A DNA stretch of 64,000 nt from Centroberyx gerrardi (GCF_048128805.1 NC_135999.1:20566949-20630948), one strand, 5' to 3'. Numbered from the stretch's first letter, positions 12,501 to 24,589 are shown. The notes: generated by a model not told the origin, from the sequence alone. Numbers and translations: made by a program.

Positions 12501-15500
12501 GCAGTGTCTTGGAATCTCTCTCTGACCTGCTGACAGCGGCCCAGGTCTTCTTGAGGCGATAGACGGCGTTGGACTGCAGGGCTGAAAGGATGGCTCTCAG
12601 AGAGGAGAAATTCTTCAGCTGTCTGCACTCCTACAGAGAGAACAGCAAGCCAGGTCGAAACACAAAGGTTGCTTTTCTATGAAAGTTGTACTGGTTTGAC
12701 AGAAATTATGTCCATATATGTCACTGACTATTTATGGCATTTTACTGTATTTTCTCCCCATTCTCTCCCAGTTCACTCTTTGATCCTGACCTGTGCGATG
12801 GCGATCCACCTCTCGATGATGCGCGCTCTGTGGGCGGGGCTAGTGTGTGAAGAGCGAGGTGAGCCTGGGGCAGTGGAGGGGTAGAGGAAGGAAGAGGGGG
12901 ACATGGGGGAAGAGACAGGAGAGGAGGTGACGGGGCTGGGCGTGGGCGGGCAGAGCAGTGAAGTGATGACACGGTTGGTGACAGCGTTGAACTGGGAGAT
13001 GGTGGCTCGGACAGTGGGCGCCAGGTTGCGGTTTTCTTTCTTGTCGCGCTGCGACCAGACGCAGCCGAGGCAGTGGAAGGGCACCACTCTGACAAACAGA
13101 TCCTGCAGGAGGAAAGAGGGAGAGGTCATACGACTGAGAGAGGAAGAGTGGTCAAAAGAAACGTTTCAGAAAACATCGACCCCCAGAAACACAGAAATAA
13201 TTTTTTTGTTGACACCTACAGCATCCAATCTGGTCAGCTGCTCTGCGACTTCCTTCACAGGAAAGTCCATAAAGATATATTTGGCCATCTCTCCTCCTTC
13301 CTCCTGATCTCTGTGTTCCTCTTGCTGAGACTCACCATTCTGCTCTGATGCAGAATGGCTGATTAAGGTGCAATCTATCAAACAGACCGAATTATGAATG
13401 ATAAGTAAACAGAGAATAAAAAAACATACACAACACTGCTTTGTTAATAAAACAACAAACAAGAGGCACTTGAGCTGCCTAATGTCCCGCCCTAATCATC
13501 ATGATATATTAAACAACCAGCTAGTTAACACAATAATTAGCAAATATTTCTGTCAACACACTTGTATTCACATAACAAATGGGTGGTATTAATATGAACT
13601 CCACATCTTAAAGCATTAAGCAGTTATAGTAGTTTAAAGAAAATCTGTTTTCCTCTCATTAATATACAAATTTATGCAGCAAGGTGCTACAAAATCTAAC
13701 CAGATCATCTACTCTACAGGCAGAACCTGTGGTGCGAGTATGAAATTTCTATCATGCATTGTGAATGTGTGTACGCACAGACAGAAATACCATGACACGC
13801 CACCATGATGACTTAATGTCCCACATACCACGTATCATAGTGGCGGGACATAACAAACAAATTAATAAATAAACCTGTATCCCATTTTGCTGTACCTTGC
13901 TCCTGGAGCCTCTTGAGCAGGCTCTCGGAGATCTGGGCCAGGCGTCTGAAGCAGAGCCGGTGTCGCAGGTGGACACACAGCAGCCGGAGGGCCTGGTACT
14001 GAGGGGGCCCGTCAAAGTCCTCGCTGTATTCCTCCAGCCACAGCCGGATCACAGGGGGGAGGGTACTGAGGAGGACGGGTAGGGAGATTAATAAGCATTA
14101 ATGAAAGTGGATGAGAAATCTGCTGTGTTTTTAAAACCTTTATTTATCCAGGTTGGTCCTGCTGAGATCAAGGACCTCGTTTACAAAGGGAGACCTGGCC
14201 AAGACAGCAGCAGCACAATTTGTTGCAGACAGAAATAAAAACAAGAACATTTGATAATTGATAATTAATCTCAGGTAATAGAGAAAGGAAGAAAAGGAGA
14301 CAGAGAGAAAGAGAGAAAGAAAGAGACAGAGAGAGAAAGAAAAACTGACTTTGGACTGATGGTAAAGCCAAATTGCACTCTCACCTCCTTGGGCAGACAG
14401 TATTATCCAGGTTGGCGATTGAGTCATCTCTATGGAAAGGGAGAACAAAAAAAAAAATCATGAATGCTAAATTAATTAAGAAGGTAACAACACATAGCGG
14501 GGGGCAGCAGGGTGTCCTAGCAGTGAGAGAGACCCTCCTATAACAGGAAGGTCCCAGGGTCAAACCTCCCTGTACACAACTGTTCATCCTGCGGAAACGT
14601 CCTTGTACAAGACACTGAACCCCTACCAGCTGCAGGGACTGTGACCTTCTGGAGGGGCGCAGGCAAAAAGACAAACCTCTACCTCGGGGATCAATAGAGG
14701 ATCATAAAAAAATTGTATATAGTACATAACTCTGAACCCTTCTGCCATGCTGTCTCATTTCTAAGGACCTGACCCCACTGAGGCTTAATTCACAGTCATT
14801 CTCTTTATAGCTGCAAAATGCTATACAAAAGAGCAATTTTAAGAAATTTAATAAAGGGGTTTTGCGCACAGTGATAAGTAGTCAATTGCATTCGAGTAAT
14901 CAATCCAAGAATGTGAAGGAGGGGATTAAGAAAACACTTATCAAAAGAGTTACAGGTGCTTCACAAGATAATGACAGCATCAAAAACTTGTATCCTGTAC
15001 AAAATCCTGTAAGCCAAAGGAGTGAAAACACACTTCCCAGACTGCACTGAGGCTGACACCACTTTGAGCTCACAGGAAGCCTGTTGCCACCAGCACCACA
15101 GATATGAGGGTGTCTGTTTGACAACTAATATATCAAGTCTACAGCAGCAATGGCCATAGGTTCAAGCAGGCAGCCATTTGCAATACATTCAGCAACACTG
15201 AGCTGTAAAGAACTAGGTACAACGAAAAAGAGAGACTAGGCAAGTTTTATGGACTTGGATTTAAGCCTATATGTTATGGTTTTTCAATTATCTCTATTGG
15301 TAAATGAATTTAACTTTCATCCAAGTCTGCAGTGAGGGACAGATTGGTCTATAAAAACAACTTTGGTTTCTATTGCCTGTTCTTTTCAGGTTGTGACTAT
15401 AAGACTTGTCATAGAAACGTACCCAGAGTCAATAAAGGATTGCTTATTGTATAGCTCAAGCTACATAAGAGACTCGGTGACTGTTTAACAGCTGTCTCTC

Positions 15501-18500
15501 TCAGACATTGTTGTCGCATCTGTCATGTTGTAAAAACCGGTTAGGCATATGCTACTAATCACAATGCCACTTAATTACGCATGTGGTGACACGATTTTTG
15601 AAAGTGGGACATCCTGGAATATAAGACACTGCCACTGTAAAGCCACACCACCTGCCAACCGTGACTGAAGATATGCAGCAAATATCGCAGCCTTCAAATC
15701 TCTAGCTGGCTCCTGATAAGGCACGCTATTGTTGGAGATTTAGGCCAAGGACTCAGTTTAGTCTTCACATGATGACTGAAATCCTACAGTAACACTTCCC
15801 CTGCAGGGCAGATCTTTTTCAATATTTTTCTCAGCCAAATGGCAATAAAAAATAATGTAACCACAGGGAAATGTAGCCCTAGAGCATCTTAAACCAACTC
15901 CTCAGCTTCATCATAATGAAATCTTTATCTTTTGTTTTATTTTTTAGCAAAGTTCCCAGCACTTTGCTACTCTTGAATCTCCATTTCTGAACTCTTCTGT
16001 CCACTGACCAAAACATGAATGCTGTGTTTAATCTGTGTTTAAGCCAGTTCATTCTTTAGTGATGACTTTGATCCTTTTCATTAATTTATCCTAAGTCTGT
16101 GTAAATCGGCTGCTTGTTCAAATTATTGCTGACAACTTTTGGACTAGATTTTCAGGCACAGAATAAATAAAGCCAGTCTTTAACTATACCATCTTTGAGC
16201 AGAGATTCTTCTCCAGGATAAATTGTAAGACTGACAAAACGGCTCATAACTTCATGTAGATCCCACTACAAGTCAAACAGCAGCTGGATCCTGATGTCTG
16301 GACTTGCAGCCGACTGAGCCCTCATGGTTTAGCAAACATATTTCTTAGCTCAACAAAAGTCTGATCTGAGTCTGACCAAGTCTGACCTCTGAAACAGCAG
16401 TTCTATGAGGGTGCTGGTGGAGGTGAAGGCCCTGTAGGTGGAGAGGAAGATGCGGATGAAGTCGGGCTCCTGGTGCTCGCGGTCCAACAGGTGGGTGACC
16501 AGACGTTCCAGGGTGCCGGCCTTCAGTCTGCGCACCTTCACCGTGTGGTACTGGATGAAGCTGAAGGCCGTCGGGGGCTCGGCCGTGTCCAGGCCCGGCT
16601 GGACCGGCTCCCTGCGCAGCGTGATGCCAAACACGGCCCCGTCCTCCACCTCCTCCCCCCACTCCTGCACTGGGTCCTAAAGGGAAGACACAGGCAGAGA
16701 TATGGGACAGATATAAGACTTGAATGCAAGGTCATCCAGATACGGCAAAGACCAGATAAGTATTTCAGTGATAACGCCAACCCCAGCACGTGATACAGTC
16801 TTCTACCCTGCTCCTCACTTGATCATATGGTAGATAAGACAGACCCAGCTGTCCAGTAGTTAATTAACCTGTGATGTACCGGAGATCAAGGATGGCTATG
16901 GAGTAGGAGGCTTCTGTTGAATGAGGCACATGTGGATCCTCTACTACAGTACAGAGACTTAAAACAGCCTTAAGATTTTACTACATAATACCAGTATTTA
17001 CCACACAGTATGGGGCATTGAGGAATCTACTTGCCACAGTGCCTGCTTCAAATGAAGATGTTCTTTTTTTGTCATATTATCAAACCGGTATTATGTCAAA
17101 AACATCATTTTCTTGCCTTTTTTTTGACATCTTAATACCTGGATGACTGAAATGAATCTACACAGACATACTTGCCCATACATTAATGTATACACAGATA
17201 AACTAACAGATGCAAATAGCAGAAAAGGATAAATGATGACTCAACCATAAATTAATGACATAGGCAGTTTTTCTGTCCTAATAATTTTGCTTTTGAACTC
17301 TATAGGACAATTCATAGGAATAAAAAAATTGTTTGCAATGTCTTTACTAATGTTGAGAGTACAGCATCATGATTTGAATCTGGCATGACAAATGAGACCC
17401 TTGGTTATTTTCACTGATTTACTTCATACAGCCCCACACTATTTGTAAGTTGTATGCAGAAATGTATGCAGAAATGCAAAAAGGCTCGAAAGGGAACCTG
17501 AAAATAAGATATCAACAGCCTGGTAATGTTTATGGGTTGGAGACTTTTAAAAGTCATTGTAATAATTTTTCACAGCACATGAAAAACACTTTACTGAATA
17601 TAATCTTGATCTGTTCAAATGTTTTTGGCACAAAAATGAGGCGACCATGTACAAAAAGGCTGTGGTTTTTACCTGTCCAGTTGATTCGACTGAACATAGC
17701 CTAAATTTAAAGCTGTATAAACATCAGTGGACCTACTTATACACAGGCTGCATGTATAAAAGACTTAATTACATTCAAAGCCTGACATACTGGAACGAAT
17801 ACCTCAAGACAAATGAAATAACCATTCAAACTATGAGTCATTTCATTAAAGGTCAAACACAACGTCAATTAACCTCATTCTTGATATTCTGCCTGTAACC
17901 CAGCCTTGAACTCTGACGCAAACAGACACCTGGTGATTAGACCGGCTGCTGTGATGACAACTTGTTTGGCCGTCTCCAAATGCTTTTGGATCCAAAGAAG
18001 CCCTGTGTATTGTATACATTCAGAAACGCAGTATTAACTAGTTGAACCACAAAAATGGCGTTTTATTTTTTTTTCCAAATGATACAGATTTTCCTTAGTC
18101 TTTTTTTTCTCTCAGGTATATATGACTTTATATCTGGAATAACAGCACCAGCATGCATTCATTTTGCCACTAAAGAAAAAATGAAAGTGGTCAAGAGAGG
18201 TCAGGCCTTGAATGTAAGTTTAGTTGACACGTTGGCATGATTGATTTTACCATCATCACCATGGCAACTCAAAGGGAGTGAGCACTGGGCATACAAAGCA
18301 AAACCTAATTAACTGGACACATTACTGTAAAAGGAATCCTTAGTGGGTTAATATCTCTTTGTCACTGTCCATGTTATTGCCCATTTTATTGTTTTGTCCC
18401 GGCACCTATTGCTCAGTCGTCCTGGTGGTGGATCAGTCTTTGAATTGCCCAGTGCAAGGTGCCTTCCACTGTTTTTGCTAATAAGGCTTACATGGGAGTT

Positions 18501-19596
18501 TTTCATTGTCTTCACTGAGGGTCTAGGTTTGGTGGTTCTGGTCAGGCTTTACTCAGTAGGCCTGTTCTGTCTTTCCAACATGCTATTTCATGTCCTGTGC
18601 TTTGTTTTGCTTCCTTGCATTTTATTTGCATACTGTACTGCATCATTTTGTGTTGTGATTGTTCATCAGATATAGGTAGGCTTGTTCTCTGTAAAGTCCT
18701 TTAAGACAGTGGTTCTCAACCTGCGGGTCGGGACCCCCCAGGGGGTCGTGAGACAATTTTGTGGGGTTGTGCGATGATTCATGGGATCGAAAAAATGAAA
18801 TTTCTACTATACAGATTTATTATGATGTGTATTTTTTTCAGCTTTTTCTCTAATTTTTTGCATTTTTCTTGTAAATTTGGAATAGTTTTAAGCCTAGCTT
18901 TAGTTTTAGGCCTCTGATAATTAATAAAATGGAACGACCCAAAAAGAGAAAATCGTTCTTTGGTTGAACTGTTCACAACTCTGCATATGCACACCTGTAA
19001 CTGGGGGTCACAAGTAGGCATCTCTTTGTTTTAAGGGGTCACGACTCAAAAAGGTTGAGAACCAGTGCTTTAAGAAGACATGCTTTGTGATAAAATTTCC
19101 CTTGGCTTAATGTATGCACAGTGTCAATGAAACTATGAATAAGCCAGACTGAGGAAGGGGGGAATTGCTGACAAAATGAAGCATGATGCTGACCTCTAGG
19201 AAACTGCCTCCCTATTCTCAACAACTACAGTATAACCAGTGCCCAGCTGCTCCAGTGGTGCTGCTCTGCTCAGAGGACAACAGTTCAACACTGTGATTGT
19301 ACTGGTAGCACACAGTTGCCAATTTGTCTATATGTAATCAGCAAGCCATGATACAATGGGTATTACTTTGGTAGTCAGGAATAGACAACATCATCACCAC
19401 ATTAAGTCTCCATATAAATAAAATTGGAAAGCAGCATCTAGCACAAACAGTTTAGAGTCAGGCTATTCTTTAAGCACCTGATATCATCATATGACAGCAA
19501 CTCACAGAAAAACATCTATTGTTCCCTCCTCAGGTCAGACACTGGTGGTCACTGAATGAACCCATTATCAATATGTTTGTCTTGGTGAACACCACA

Positions 19597-19635
<39 letters not shown>

Positions 19636-19883
19636 ATAAGCTAATAAGGAGGTGGTCTAGCAGAGCCAATACAAAAGGCAAAAAAATAAATAACATGCTT
19701 GAAGGACCATTTCATAACGGATTAGTCAGGAGCCAGGTGTTGACATGAATATTCCACGCCATTTAACTATTTCGAGTCGATTCAATATTCTTCAAAAACA
19801 AGACAGAAAGTACCATTAATCGTCAAAACGAGAAACATAACCCCAAGTTAATAACCTACCATTGATAAGTGCCATTTCCTCAT
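6312..19883 (-). CDS. rgl3: Ral guanine nucleotide dissociation stimulator-like 3 (short-promoter isoform)
   Basis: RalGEF that activates RalA/RalB downstream of Ras. Coding exons in transcript order: 19860-19883, 16387-16676, 14385-14429, 13896-14065, 13220-13344, 12791-13102, 12527-12630, 12072-12156, 10823-10897, 9388-9474, 9230-9262, 8986-9107, 8719-8814, 8344-8479, 7531-7797, 6613-6727, 6312-6466. They join in phase to about 746 residues. The order is: [11 protein letters not shown] leader; RasGEF N-terminal (REM) domain about 45-175; CDC25 catalytic domain about 205-485 ([55 protein letters not shown]); Ser/Pro-rich linker; Ras-association domain about 635-730 ([15 protein letters not shown], ending KANVFYAM and YDFVLRQR). 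Several motifs resemble RGL1 as much as RGL3. The rgl3 name rests on adjacency to odad3 in the human order and orientation. The catalytic domain carries an extra Ser/Pro loop. Confidence 0.9.
6926..7209. mobile_element. TIR-flanked MITE candidate in an rgl3 intron
   Basis: The segment begins with a 15-base end (6926-6940: TGAGTGTGTTTACAT) and finishes with its inverted partner (7195-7209), differing at one base. Extending the ends outward by three bases still matches except at one position. The AT-rich, non-coding interior and the GTTTACAT end motif fit a non-autonomous DNA transposon. I could not find a clear target-site duplication. Confidence 0.5.
7919..8056. repeat. dispersed repeat, copy A
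   Basis: This segment shares blocks with 46617-46790: an ACACCCGCCAAGCAACAAATGC-like block, then TTGTCTTTGG, a GGATTAATCA-like block, and near the end CTTTGGTCTTTG followed by CTGTT. Copy A lacks about 40 bases in the middle relative to copy B. It lies in the rgl3 intron between the exons at 8344-8479 and 7531-7797. Probably a non-autonomous DNA transposon relic; the family is not identified. Confidence 0.5.
9533..9572. repeat. (CA)n microsatellite
   Basis: A CA run of about 20 units, in an rgl3 intron just upstream of the VPYLGTYL-encoding exon. Confidence 0.95.
14134..14215 (-). repeat. retroposon 3' tail fragment (copy 1 of 3)
   Basis: On the minus strand this reads a CTTGGCCAGGTCTCCCTTTG-like block, then CTTGATCTCA, then CCTGGATAAATAAAGG. 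The same order of blocks recurs at about 20610-20705 and, more decayed, at 34200-34275 on the plus strand. It looks like the conserved 3' end of a teleost LINE/SINE family; the body is not recognisable. Confidence 0.55.
14497..14700 (+). mobile_element. tRNA-derived SINE (probable)
   Basis: About 200 bp with a tRNA-like head: an A-box-like GGTGTCCTAGCAGTGAGAG followed after about 45 bases by a B-box-like GGGTCAAACCTCC. Then come the teleost SINE phrases GACACTGAACCCC and CCAGCTGCAGGGACTGTGA, and a short A-rich end. It lies in the rgl3 intron between the exons at 16387-16676 and 14385-14429. The B box has lost the TTCGAA core, so this is an old copy. Ends are approximate and no duplication was confirmed. 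Confidence 0.6.
18707..19077. mobile_element. hAT-type MITE with perfect 8-bp target-site duplication
   Basis: A 371-bp element. Its left end CAGTGGTTCTCAACCTG and the inverted right end CACTGGTTCTCAACCTT match at 15 of 17 positions. It is flanked on both sides by the exact 8-mer CTTTAAGA (18699-18706 and 19078-19085). The 8-bp duplication and CAGTGGTTCTCAACC ends are those of Charlie-like hAT elements. The interior is AT-rich with GGGTC/GACCC words and has no transposase frame, so it is non-autonomous. It lies in rgl3 intron 1 of the short isoform. Confidence 0.9.
19600..19633. repeat. (CA)n microsatellite
   Basis: A CA run of about 17 units, a few hundred bases downstream of the short-isoform first exon of rgl3. 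Confidence 0.95.
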
Positions 19884-20216
19884 GTTTGCAGGTCCGAACA
19901 AATCAGATAGACATATCCGTCCTGTCGGGGAACTTCTGCTAGCTTGTTCCAAGTGGAGCAGATCAGTGACAGTTGCTTCGCTCCGTCCTCCGACAGTTCA
20001 CTTCTACTTGAATTACATCCGCCAGCTTCATTTTACAGGTTGCATGTTACAGCGACGGAAGCAAAAAAAAAAACAGTTGATTTATTTCCAGATCTCAGAG
20101 GAGAGCAAGTGCGTGAGAGCCGAGGAACCAGTTTCAGTGAGAGGAGGGGTAGGGAAAGGCACTGACCGGTGTCCGACTGGGCGGGGCTAATGGAATGTGA
20201 CAGGTGTGGGCGGGGC
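19860..20216 (-). promoter_or_regulatory. rgl3: rgl3 proximal promoter, 5' UTR and 8-codon first exon
   Basis: The first coding exon (ATG at 19881-19883, donor after 19860) encodes only eight residues, MRKWHLSM, and joins in phase 0 to DPVQEWGEE. It resembles the short MKLLWQ-type start of RGL1. Upstream on the minus strand lie GC-box words (20179-20187 and 20208-20216) and a CCAAT word (20249-20253), consistent with a TATA-less promoter. The transcription start is not determined. The start codon is inferred from the in-phase donor and from the short leader typical of the family. Confidence 0.6.
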
Positions 20217-20395
20217 CTGGAATCCCCTTGGAACCACTGCATTGCTGACCAATGATGTGTAGATTTCAAAATTGGAATTGGACAAAAATCGAAAATTACT
20301 GGTACTGTTGATGTTGTTACGATTAGTGGGCTTGCTGAAAGCTTGCCCATCAATGCTACCCCCACTATTTTAGCATGATTATTATTACTATTAGA

Positions 20396-20396
20396 G

Positions 20397-20432
<36 letters not shown>
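20396..20432. repeat. (TAG)n microsatellite
   Basis: About twelve TAG trinucleotides, in the intergenic side of the short rgl3 promoter and within intron 1 of the long isoform. Confidence 0.95.
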
Positions 20433-20609
20433 ATAGTATCTCTAAAAAGGGTTTGGAGGCAAATTCAATTGGAATTTGTAATTGCTTCCTTAGCTAGACC
20501 CGTTTCCTCCTGTCTGTCTTTTAGGCATATGATTCTGAGAGTTGCTACTGTATGTTTTGTTTTATGTGCTTTTAATGTTTGCTTGTATGTTGTTTGAAAT
20601 TCTGTATTG

Positions 20610-20705
20610 CTGCTATCTTGGCCAGGGCTCCCTCGAAAAAGAGATCTTGTAATCTCAATGGGACTCACCTGGTTAAATAAAGGTTTAATAAAAATAATAA
20701 TAATA
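20610..20705 (+). repeat. retroposon 3' tail fragment (copy 2 of 3)
   Basis: Best preserved of the three copies: GGCCAGGGCTCCCTCG, AAAGAGATCTTGTAATCTCA, ATGGGACTCACCTGGTTAAA, then TAAAGG and a terminal (AAT)n tail. The AAT tail supports a retroposed 3' end. The source family is not identified. Confidence 0.6.
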
Positions 20706-21082
20706 ATAAAAACAGGGGTGGGAAATCATGTACCATGGACTGCCAAGAGTATGCACGTTTTCCATTCCAACCAAGGAAGGACTACACCAGCTGATTTTAC
20801 TGATTAGTGATGTAGTGTGGTATTCATAGCATTCCCATGATGTCACATGCATTTCCTACCAATATGGTGCTTTACCATATACACAGGTCATTGGCTGTGG
20901 CTGTCATTTGATTATAATCACCTGTTAATTTATAACAATTATCTGTTATTTTCCTGCCAAGATGGCAGTGTGGTATGTGATGTAGTACGATGTATATGTA
21001 CTATGAATATGTTTATGATGTAGTATGACACAGGGTATATAGTATATAGTTATGTAGTATGGTACATGACATATATATATAT

Positions 21083-21155
21083 GATATTGTATGTAAAACC
21101 CTTTGAGGCACATGCTTGTGATAAAGGGCTACATAAATTGACTTGACTTGAATTA
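21083..21155 (+). repeat. retroposon 3' tail (CTTTGAG...TGATAAAGGGCTACATAAATT type)
   Basis: The phrase ACCCTTTGAGGCACATGCTT followed by TGATAAAGGGCTACATAAAT and a short TTGACTTGACTTG tail matches the form of fish LINE ends that finish in tandem ATTGA-like pentamers. No reading frame remains upstream. Confidence 0.5.
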
Positions 21156-22352
21156 GTTCCTCCTCTCTGGTTGAAGGTGTGTTAATCAGTGAAATCAGCT
21201 GAAGTAGTGTTTAGTTGGAATGAAAACCTGCAGATTCTTGACACTCCATGCCACATGGTTGCCTGTCCCTGATCTAGAGACTCCGTTCCAACTTAAAAAT
21301 ATTCATGTAGACTTAAGGAGATATGTGGATGTGTTCAACCTTTTGGTACACTTTATACTTTTTTAAAAGGTATTCAACTTTTAGTCTTATTTTTTTCCCA
21401 TAGAAATGAATGGAGACAGTATACTGACATTTGGTGGTCAAACTAAACACTTAAAAGATTAACTTTCCAATGAATTTAACTTTCTAACTTCTCAGACTGA
21501 ATCAAGCACACGTTCAACTGCTTTCAACTAGCTGCCACATTTTCACAAGAAAATGTACTTTTCTCGTTTTAGAACACGCTGAACTGTTGAAAAGCTACAA
21601 AATGCTAGTGATAATTGGACAGGTAGAAATATAATGCAAGATACTAAAGAAAAAGCTCTGTGAGCCGGAAATAAGATGACTTCAGACCGATATCAAATGC
21701 TCGGAACAACATGGAGCAGATACTTGACATTTCTTCCTGTCACTTCGCTGCCACTACCTCTAAAGAATCCAGTCGGGACAGTTTTTCTCAACAGCTTCTC
21801 GCTTACTTGTTCCTACCCATGATGTCGGGTGTGGTGGGTAAATGACACATAAAACAAGTCTGATCTGTTCCTAAAATGTCACTTCGATTGGTTGACTTCA
21901 AGAAAAGTCATAAGATCAGGAAAAAGTGTAAATTAAGAGTAACAATGAGTGGGTGGCACAGCCAGCATACAAAAACAGCTGTTTGGTTACAAAATAAACA
22001 AGTCAACTGTGTACTAGCTTTGCAGTATGACTGAAATCATTGCATTTAATCACATTCATGGAGATAAATGAACTCACTGGCAGCAACACATTATCATACC
22101 CCTAGCTGAGCAGATGGCATGTCTTTAACCAGGCTGTCCACTCATTAGGCAGAGGACACCCTGAGTTTCAAAAGGAAGACTGAGCAATTTTGTTGAACTA
22201 ATGAATCCATCTCTGTCTTTCTTCTGTTTACCCATGCTGCTCGGTCTATCTATGTAAACTAAACAAAAGAACAGACAAAACAGCACCAGAAAAGAGCTCA
22301 ATTAATACTGATTAGACACATGAATGGGTGATGAGGTGGCAGGCCAGCAAGG

Positions 22353-22356
<4 letters not shown>

Positions 22357-22389
<33 letters not shown>
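22357..22389. repeat. (AC)n microsatellite
   Basis: About sixteen AC units, in the long-isoform intron of rgl3. Confidence 0.95.
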
Positions 22390-22390
<1 letters not shown>

Positions 22391-23538
22391 TTGAAGTTGT
22401 CTCATCAAAATCTCCCTGACTGCCATGTTCAAATGACATAATTCAGCAGGAAAGGATCATACTCCAGGAGTGATATACACACTTCCTGGAGCGTCTCCTT
22501 GTCACAAATAGCTGCTGGTGTGTGACGTCTCAAGTGAAACTGTTCAGCAGAGTGGAAACAATAGCAGAAGTTTACAGAGAGCCATCTGACGTAAAATCAC
22601 CAGAGTATTGAAGTACATGACAGCTGTTATGCGACACACTAAACTCCCATTCGTCACAGGTATCTGTATAATTACACTGGCAGTGAAATGACCCCTAATA
22701 ATTCACTGCTCCATGGCTCTTATATACCAACTCATCAGAGGACACTTTTAAAGTTATAGTAAATCTAGGACAGAGAAAGTAAGTTAAAATCCACACAGTT
22801 TCATTCCAAAATTAGATATCCACCATCTGAAAAAACACTACTACTATTCCAAAAGATTGACAGCACAAAATTGAAACAAATTATGGTACTTTTTAAAAGA
22901 TACTAAGAAACTTAAGGCTTTGTTTTAGAAAATGGGAACACTTTTCTAAACTGAATCCTCCGTATTTAAGCGACACTGAATCATGAAATTCGGTAATTAT
23001 CTTTTTTTCCCCAAATGGACATAAAGCATTTTGGAAATTAGCTCTTCACATGGATCCCCTTGATCATTATAAAACCAAAGTGCCCTGGGTGCCTATATGT
23101 GTGTCACTTTCACTTTTGCTTTAGTTTTGAACATGCCAAAAGTGTTAATTTCATATTCAGCAACTGCTGTTCCTACTGTAAAAACTGGAACACATGGAAA
23201 ACATGGAATACCTCAGAAACCTCCTTATCTCAGTTTTTGCCATTTTATACCATAACTTACATCTGACATTGTCTCCCACATTTAGAAAATGTCTCATGAG
23301 CCTGGGACTAAGTTTAAGCATTGATAGAGAATTGTAAAATACAACAGAAATACATGCAAGTCAGTTAAGAGTTTCTAATGATACTGAAGGTTTCAGGACA
23401 CAACACCAGCACCTACTACAGAAGTATAGGACATAAGAGGAGCAACAGGGTTTTCAAATGCATCTCAACACTACAATCCCCTCTGATCTGCTGGTTTACC
23501 GTGCTAACCTGGTGTCGCACTGTTCTGTTCTGACTCAC

Positions 23539-23885
23539 CTCACATTGTCCATCAGTGTCCAGCAGGTGGAAGCTCCTCAGCCAGACGCCGGGCTCCATGT
23601 CCATGTGGACATCCACACGGTGGCTGGGCCTCAGGCACAGCAGCCTCTTCATCCTGCCCACCCTGGACCTCAGGCCCCGACATTCGCCTCCACCACCAGA
23701 TCCAGATCCTCCTCCTCCACAGAGAGTCAGAGTGGACCTCATCTCCCACCGCAGCTGCAGGGGGGCTTGGTGTCGCGCTGTGGGGCCGCTCTCTCGTCAG
23801 ACCGCCACCATGGCTGCTGCTGCATCTGTGTCAGACAGGATGGTGTCAAAACGATAAGTGATGTGCCTCACAGAATCGTTTCCTC
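23539..23885 (-). CDS. rgl3: rgl3 alternative first coding exon (long isoform)
   Basis: Probable exon bounded by an acceptor (TTTTCAG before 23885) and a GTGAGT donor after 23539. The ATG at 23740-23742 opens 68 codons ending DTDGQCE in phase 0, so it splices onto the same DPVQEWGEE exon at 16387-16676 and gives a protein of about 806 residues. The new leader has a Gly-rich stretch, a basic block (MKRLLCLRPSHR) and VWLRSFHLLDTDG, which recalls the VVLHSFTQLDPD leader of RALGDS upstream of its REM domain. An in-frame stop lies upstream of the ATG, so this is the first ATG in frame. A 28-codon uORF precedes it and overlaps it. The assignment to rgl3 is inferred from phase and family resemblance. 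Confidence 0.65.
23740..23828 (-). other. uORF overlapping the rgl3 long-isoform start as ATGA
   Basis: An upstream ATG at about 23824-23826 begins with three CAG codons and runs 28 codons to a TGA. That TGA shares the bases ATGA with the main ATG. A second, shorter uORF (ATG GTG GCG GTC TGA) lies inside it in another frame. Such overlap is compatible with termination-reinitiation control; function is inferred only. Confidence 0.5.
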
Positions 23886-24589
23886 CTGAAAATAAGAATC
23901 ATTCTGGGAAGATAGCATTTTACCTTTGATCCAACCATCAAAGCAGTCTTCAGGTTTATAGTATATGCCCTAAAAACTTAGGCATTTAAACCTACTGGTT
24001 GAATTTAATGGATGAGGCTCAAAAACTGGGTCAGTGGTAGTTTAATTTTGATTTAAGCATTAAGAAATCATGATTACATTTACCATGGAAGGACAAAAAT
24101 AAGACTGTGCCTTAATGTTTCAGCATAATTCAATTCATTAGGATTTGCGTTAGCACGATGACATATGACCCCAATTCTGTGAATTCCATTTGGAACAGGA
24201 AATGCACATAAAAACCTGACTCCTAACCTACTACTATGTAAAAATGTCTTTTAAAAAGCTGTTTTGGCTAAACTGACTTGAATGAATCCTTTCTTGAATC
24301 AAAACACCTTTGAGTAGTTGGCAACGATCATTAAAATCAGTGTTATCATGAAAGCATGACACAAAAATGTACAAAAACTACAAAGTATTAATTTGACTGT
24401 GCCAGTATGAGATGTCAAGTTTGTTTGTACAGTCCTTAAATTACTGTTGCAGTCTCAAAGGGCTTCACAACACCTACAATTATGAAAACAACAAATGAAA
24501 ATATGAAGACCACAATGATGAGACTGAACTTTCTGGTTTTTAACCCTGTGCATGCTGCATTACCTTATTTTATTGTGCATTGTCTCTAA

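Noticed and set aside
13212-13224. Alternative donor four bases further (GTAG followed by GTGTCA) in the rgl3 exon at 13220-13344
   Set aside because: It would put the next exon out of frame; the phase-0 donor GCT followed by GTAGGT gives the family sequence LDADLF.
14540-14590. Possible tRNA gene from an A-box and B-box pair
   Set aside because: No cloverleaf can be formed and the surrounding sequence continues as a SINE.
16345-16662. 105-codon frame overlapping the rgl3 exon at 16387-16676
   Set aside because: A shadow of the real exon, which reads [11 protein letters not shown] and the REM-domain motif in the neighbouring frame.
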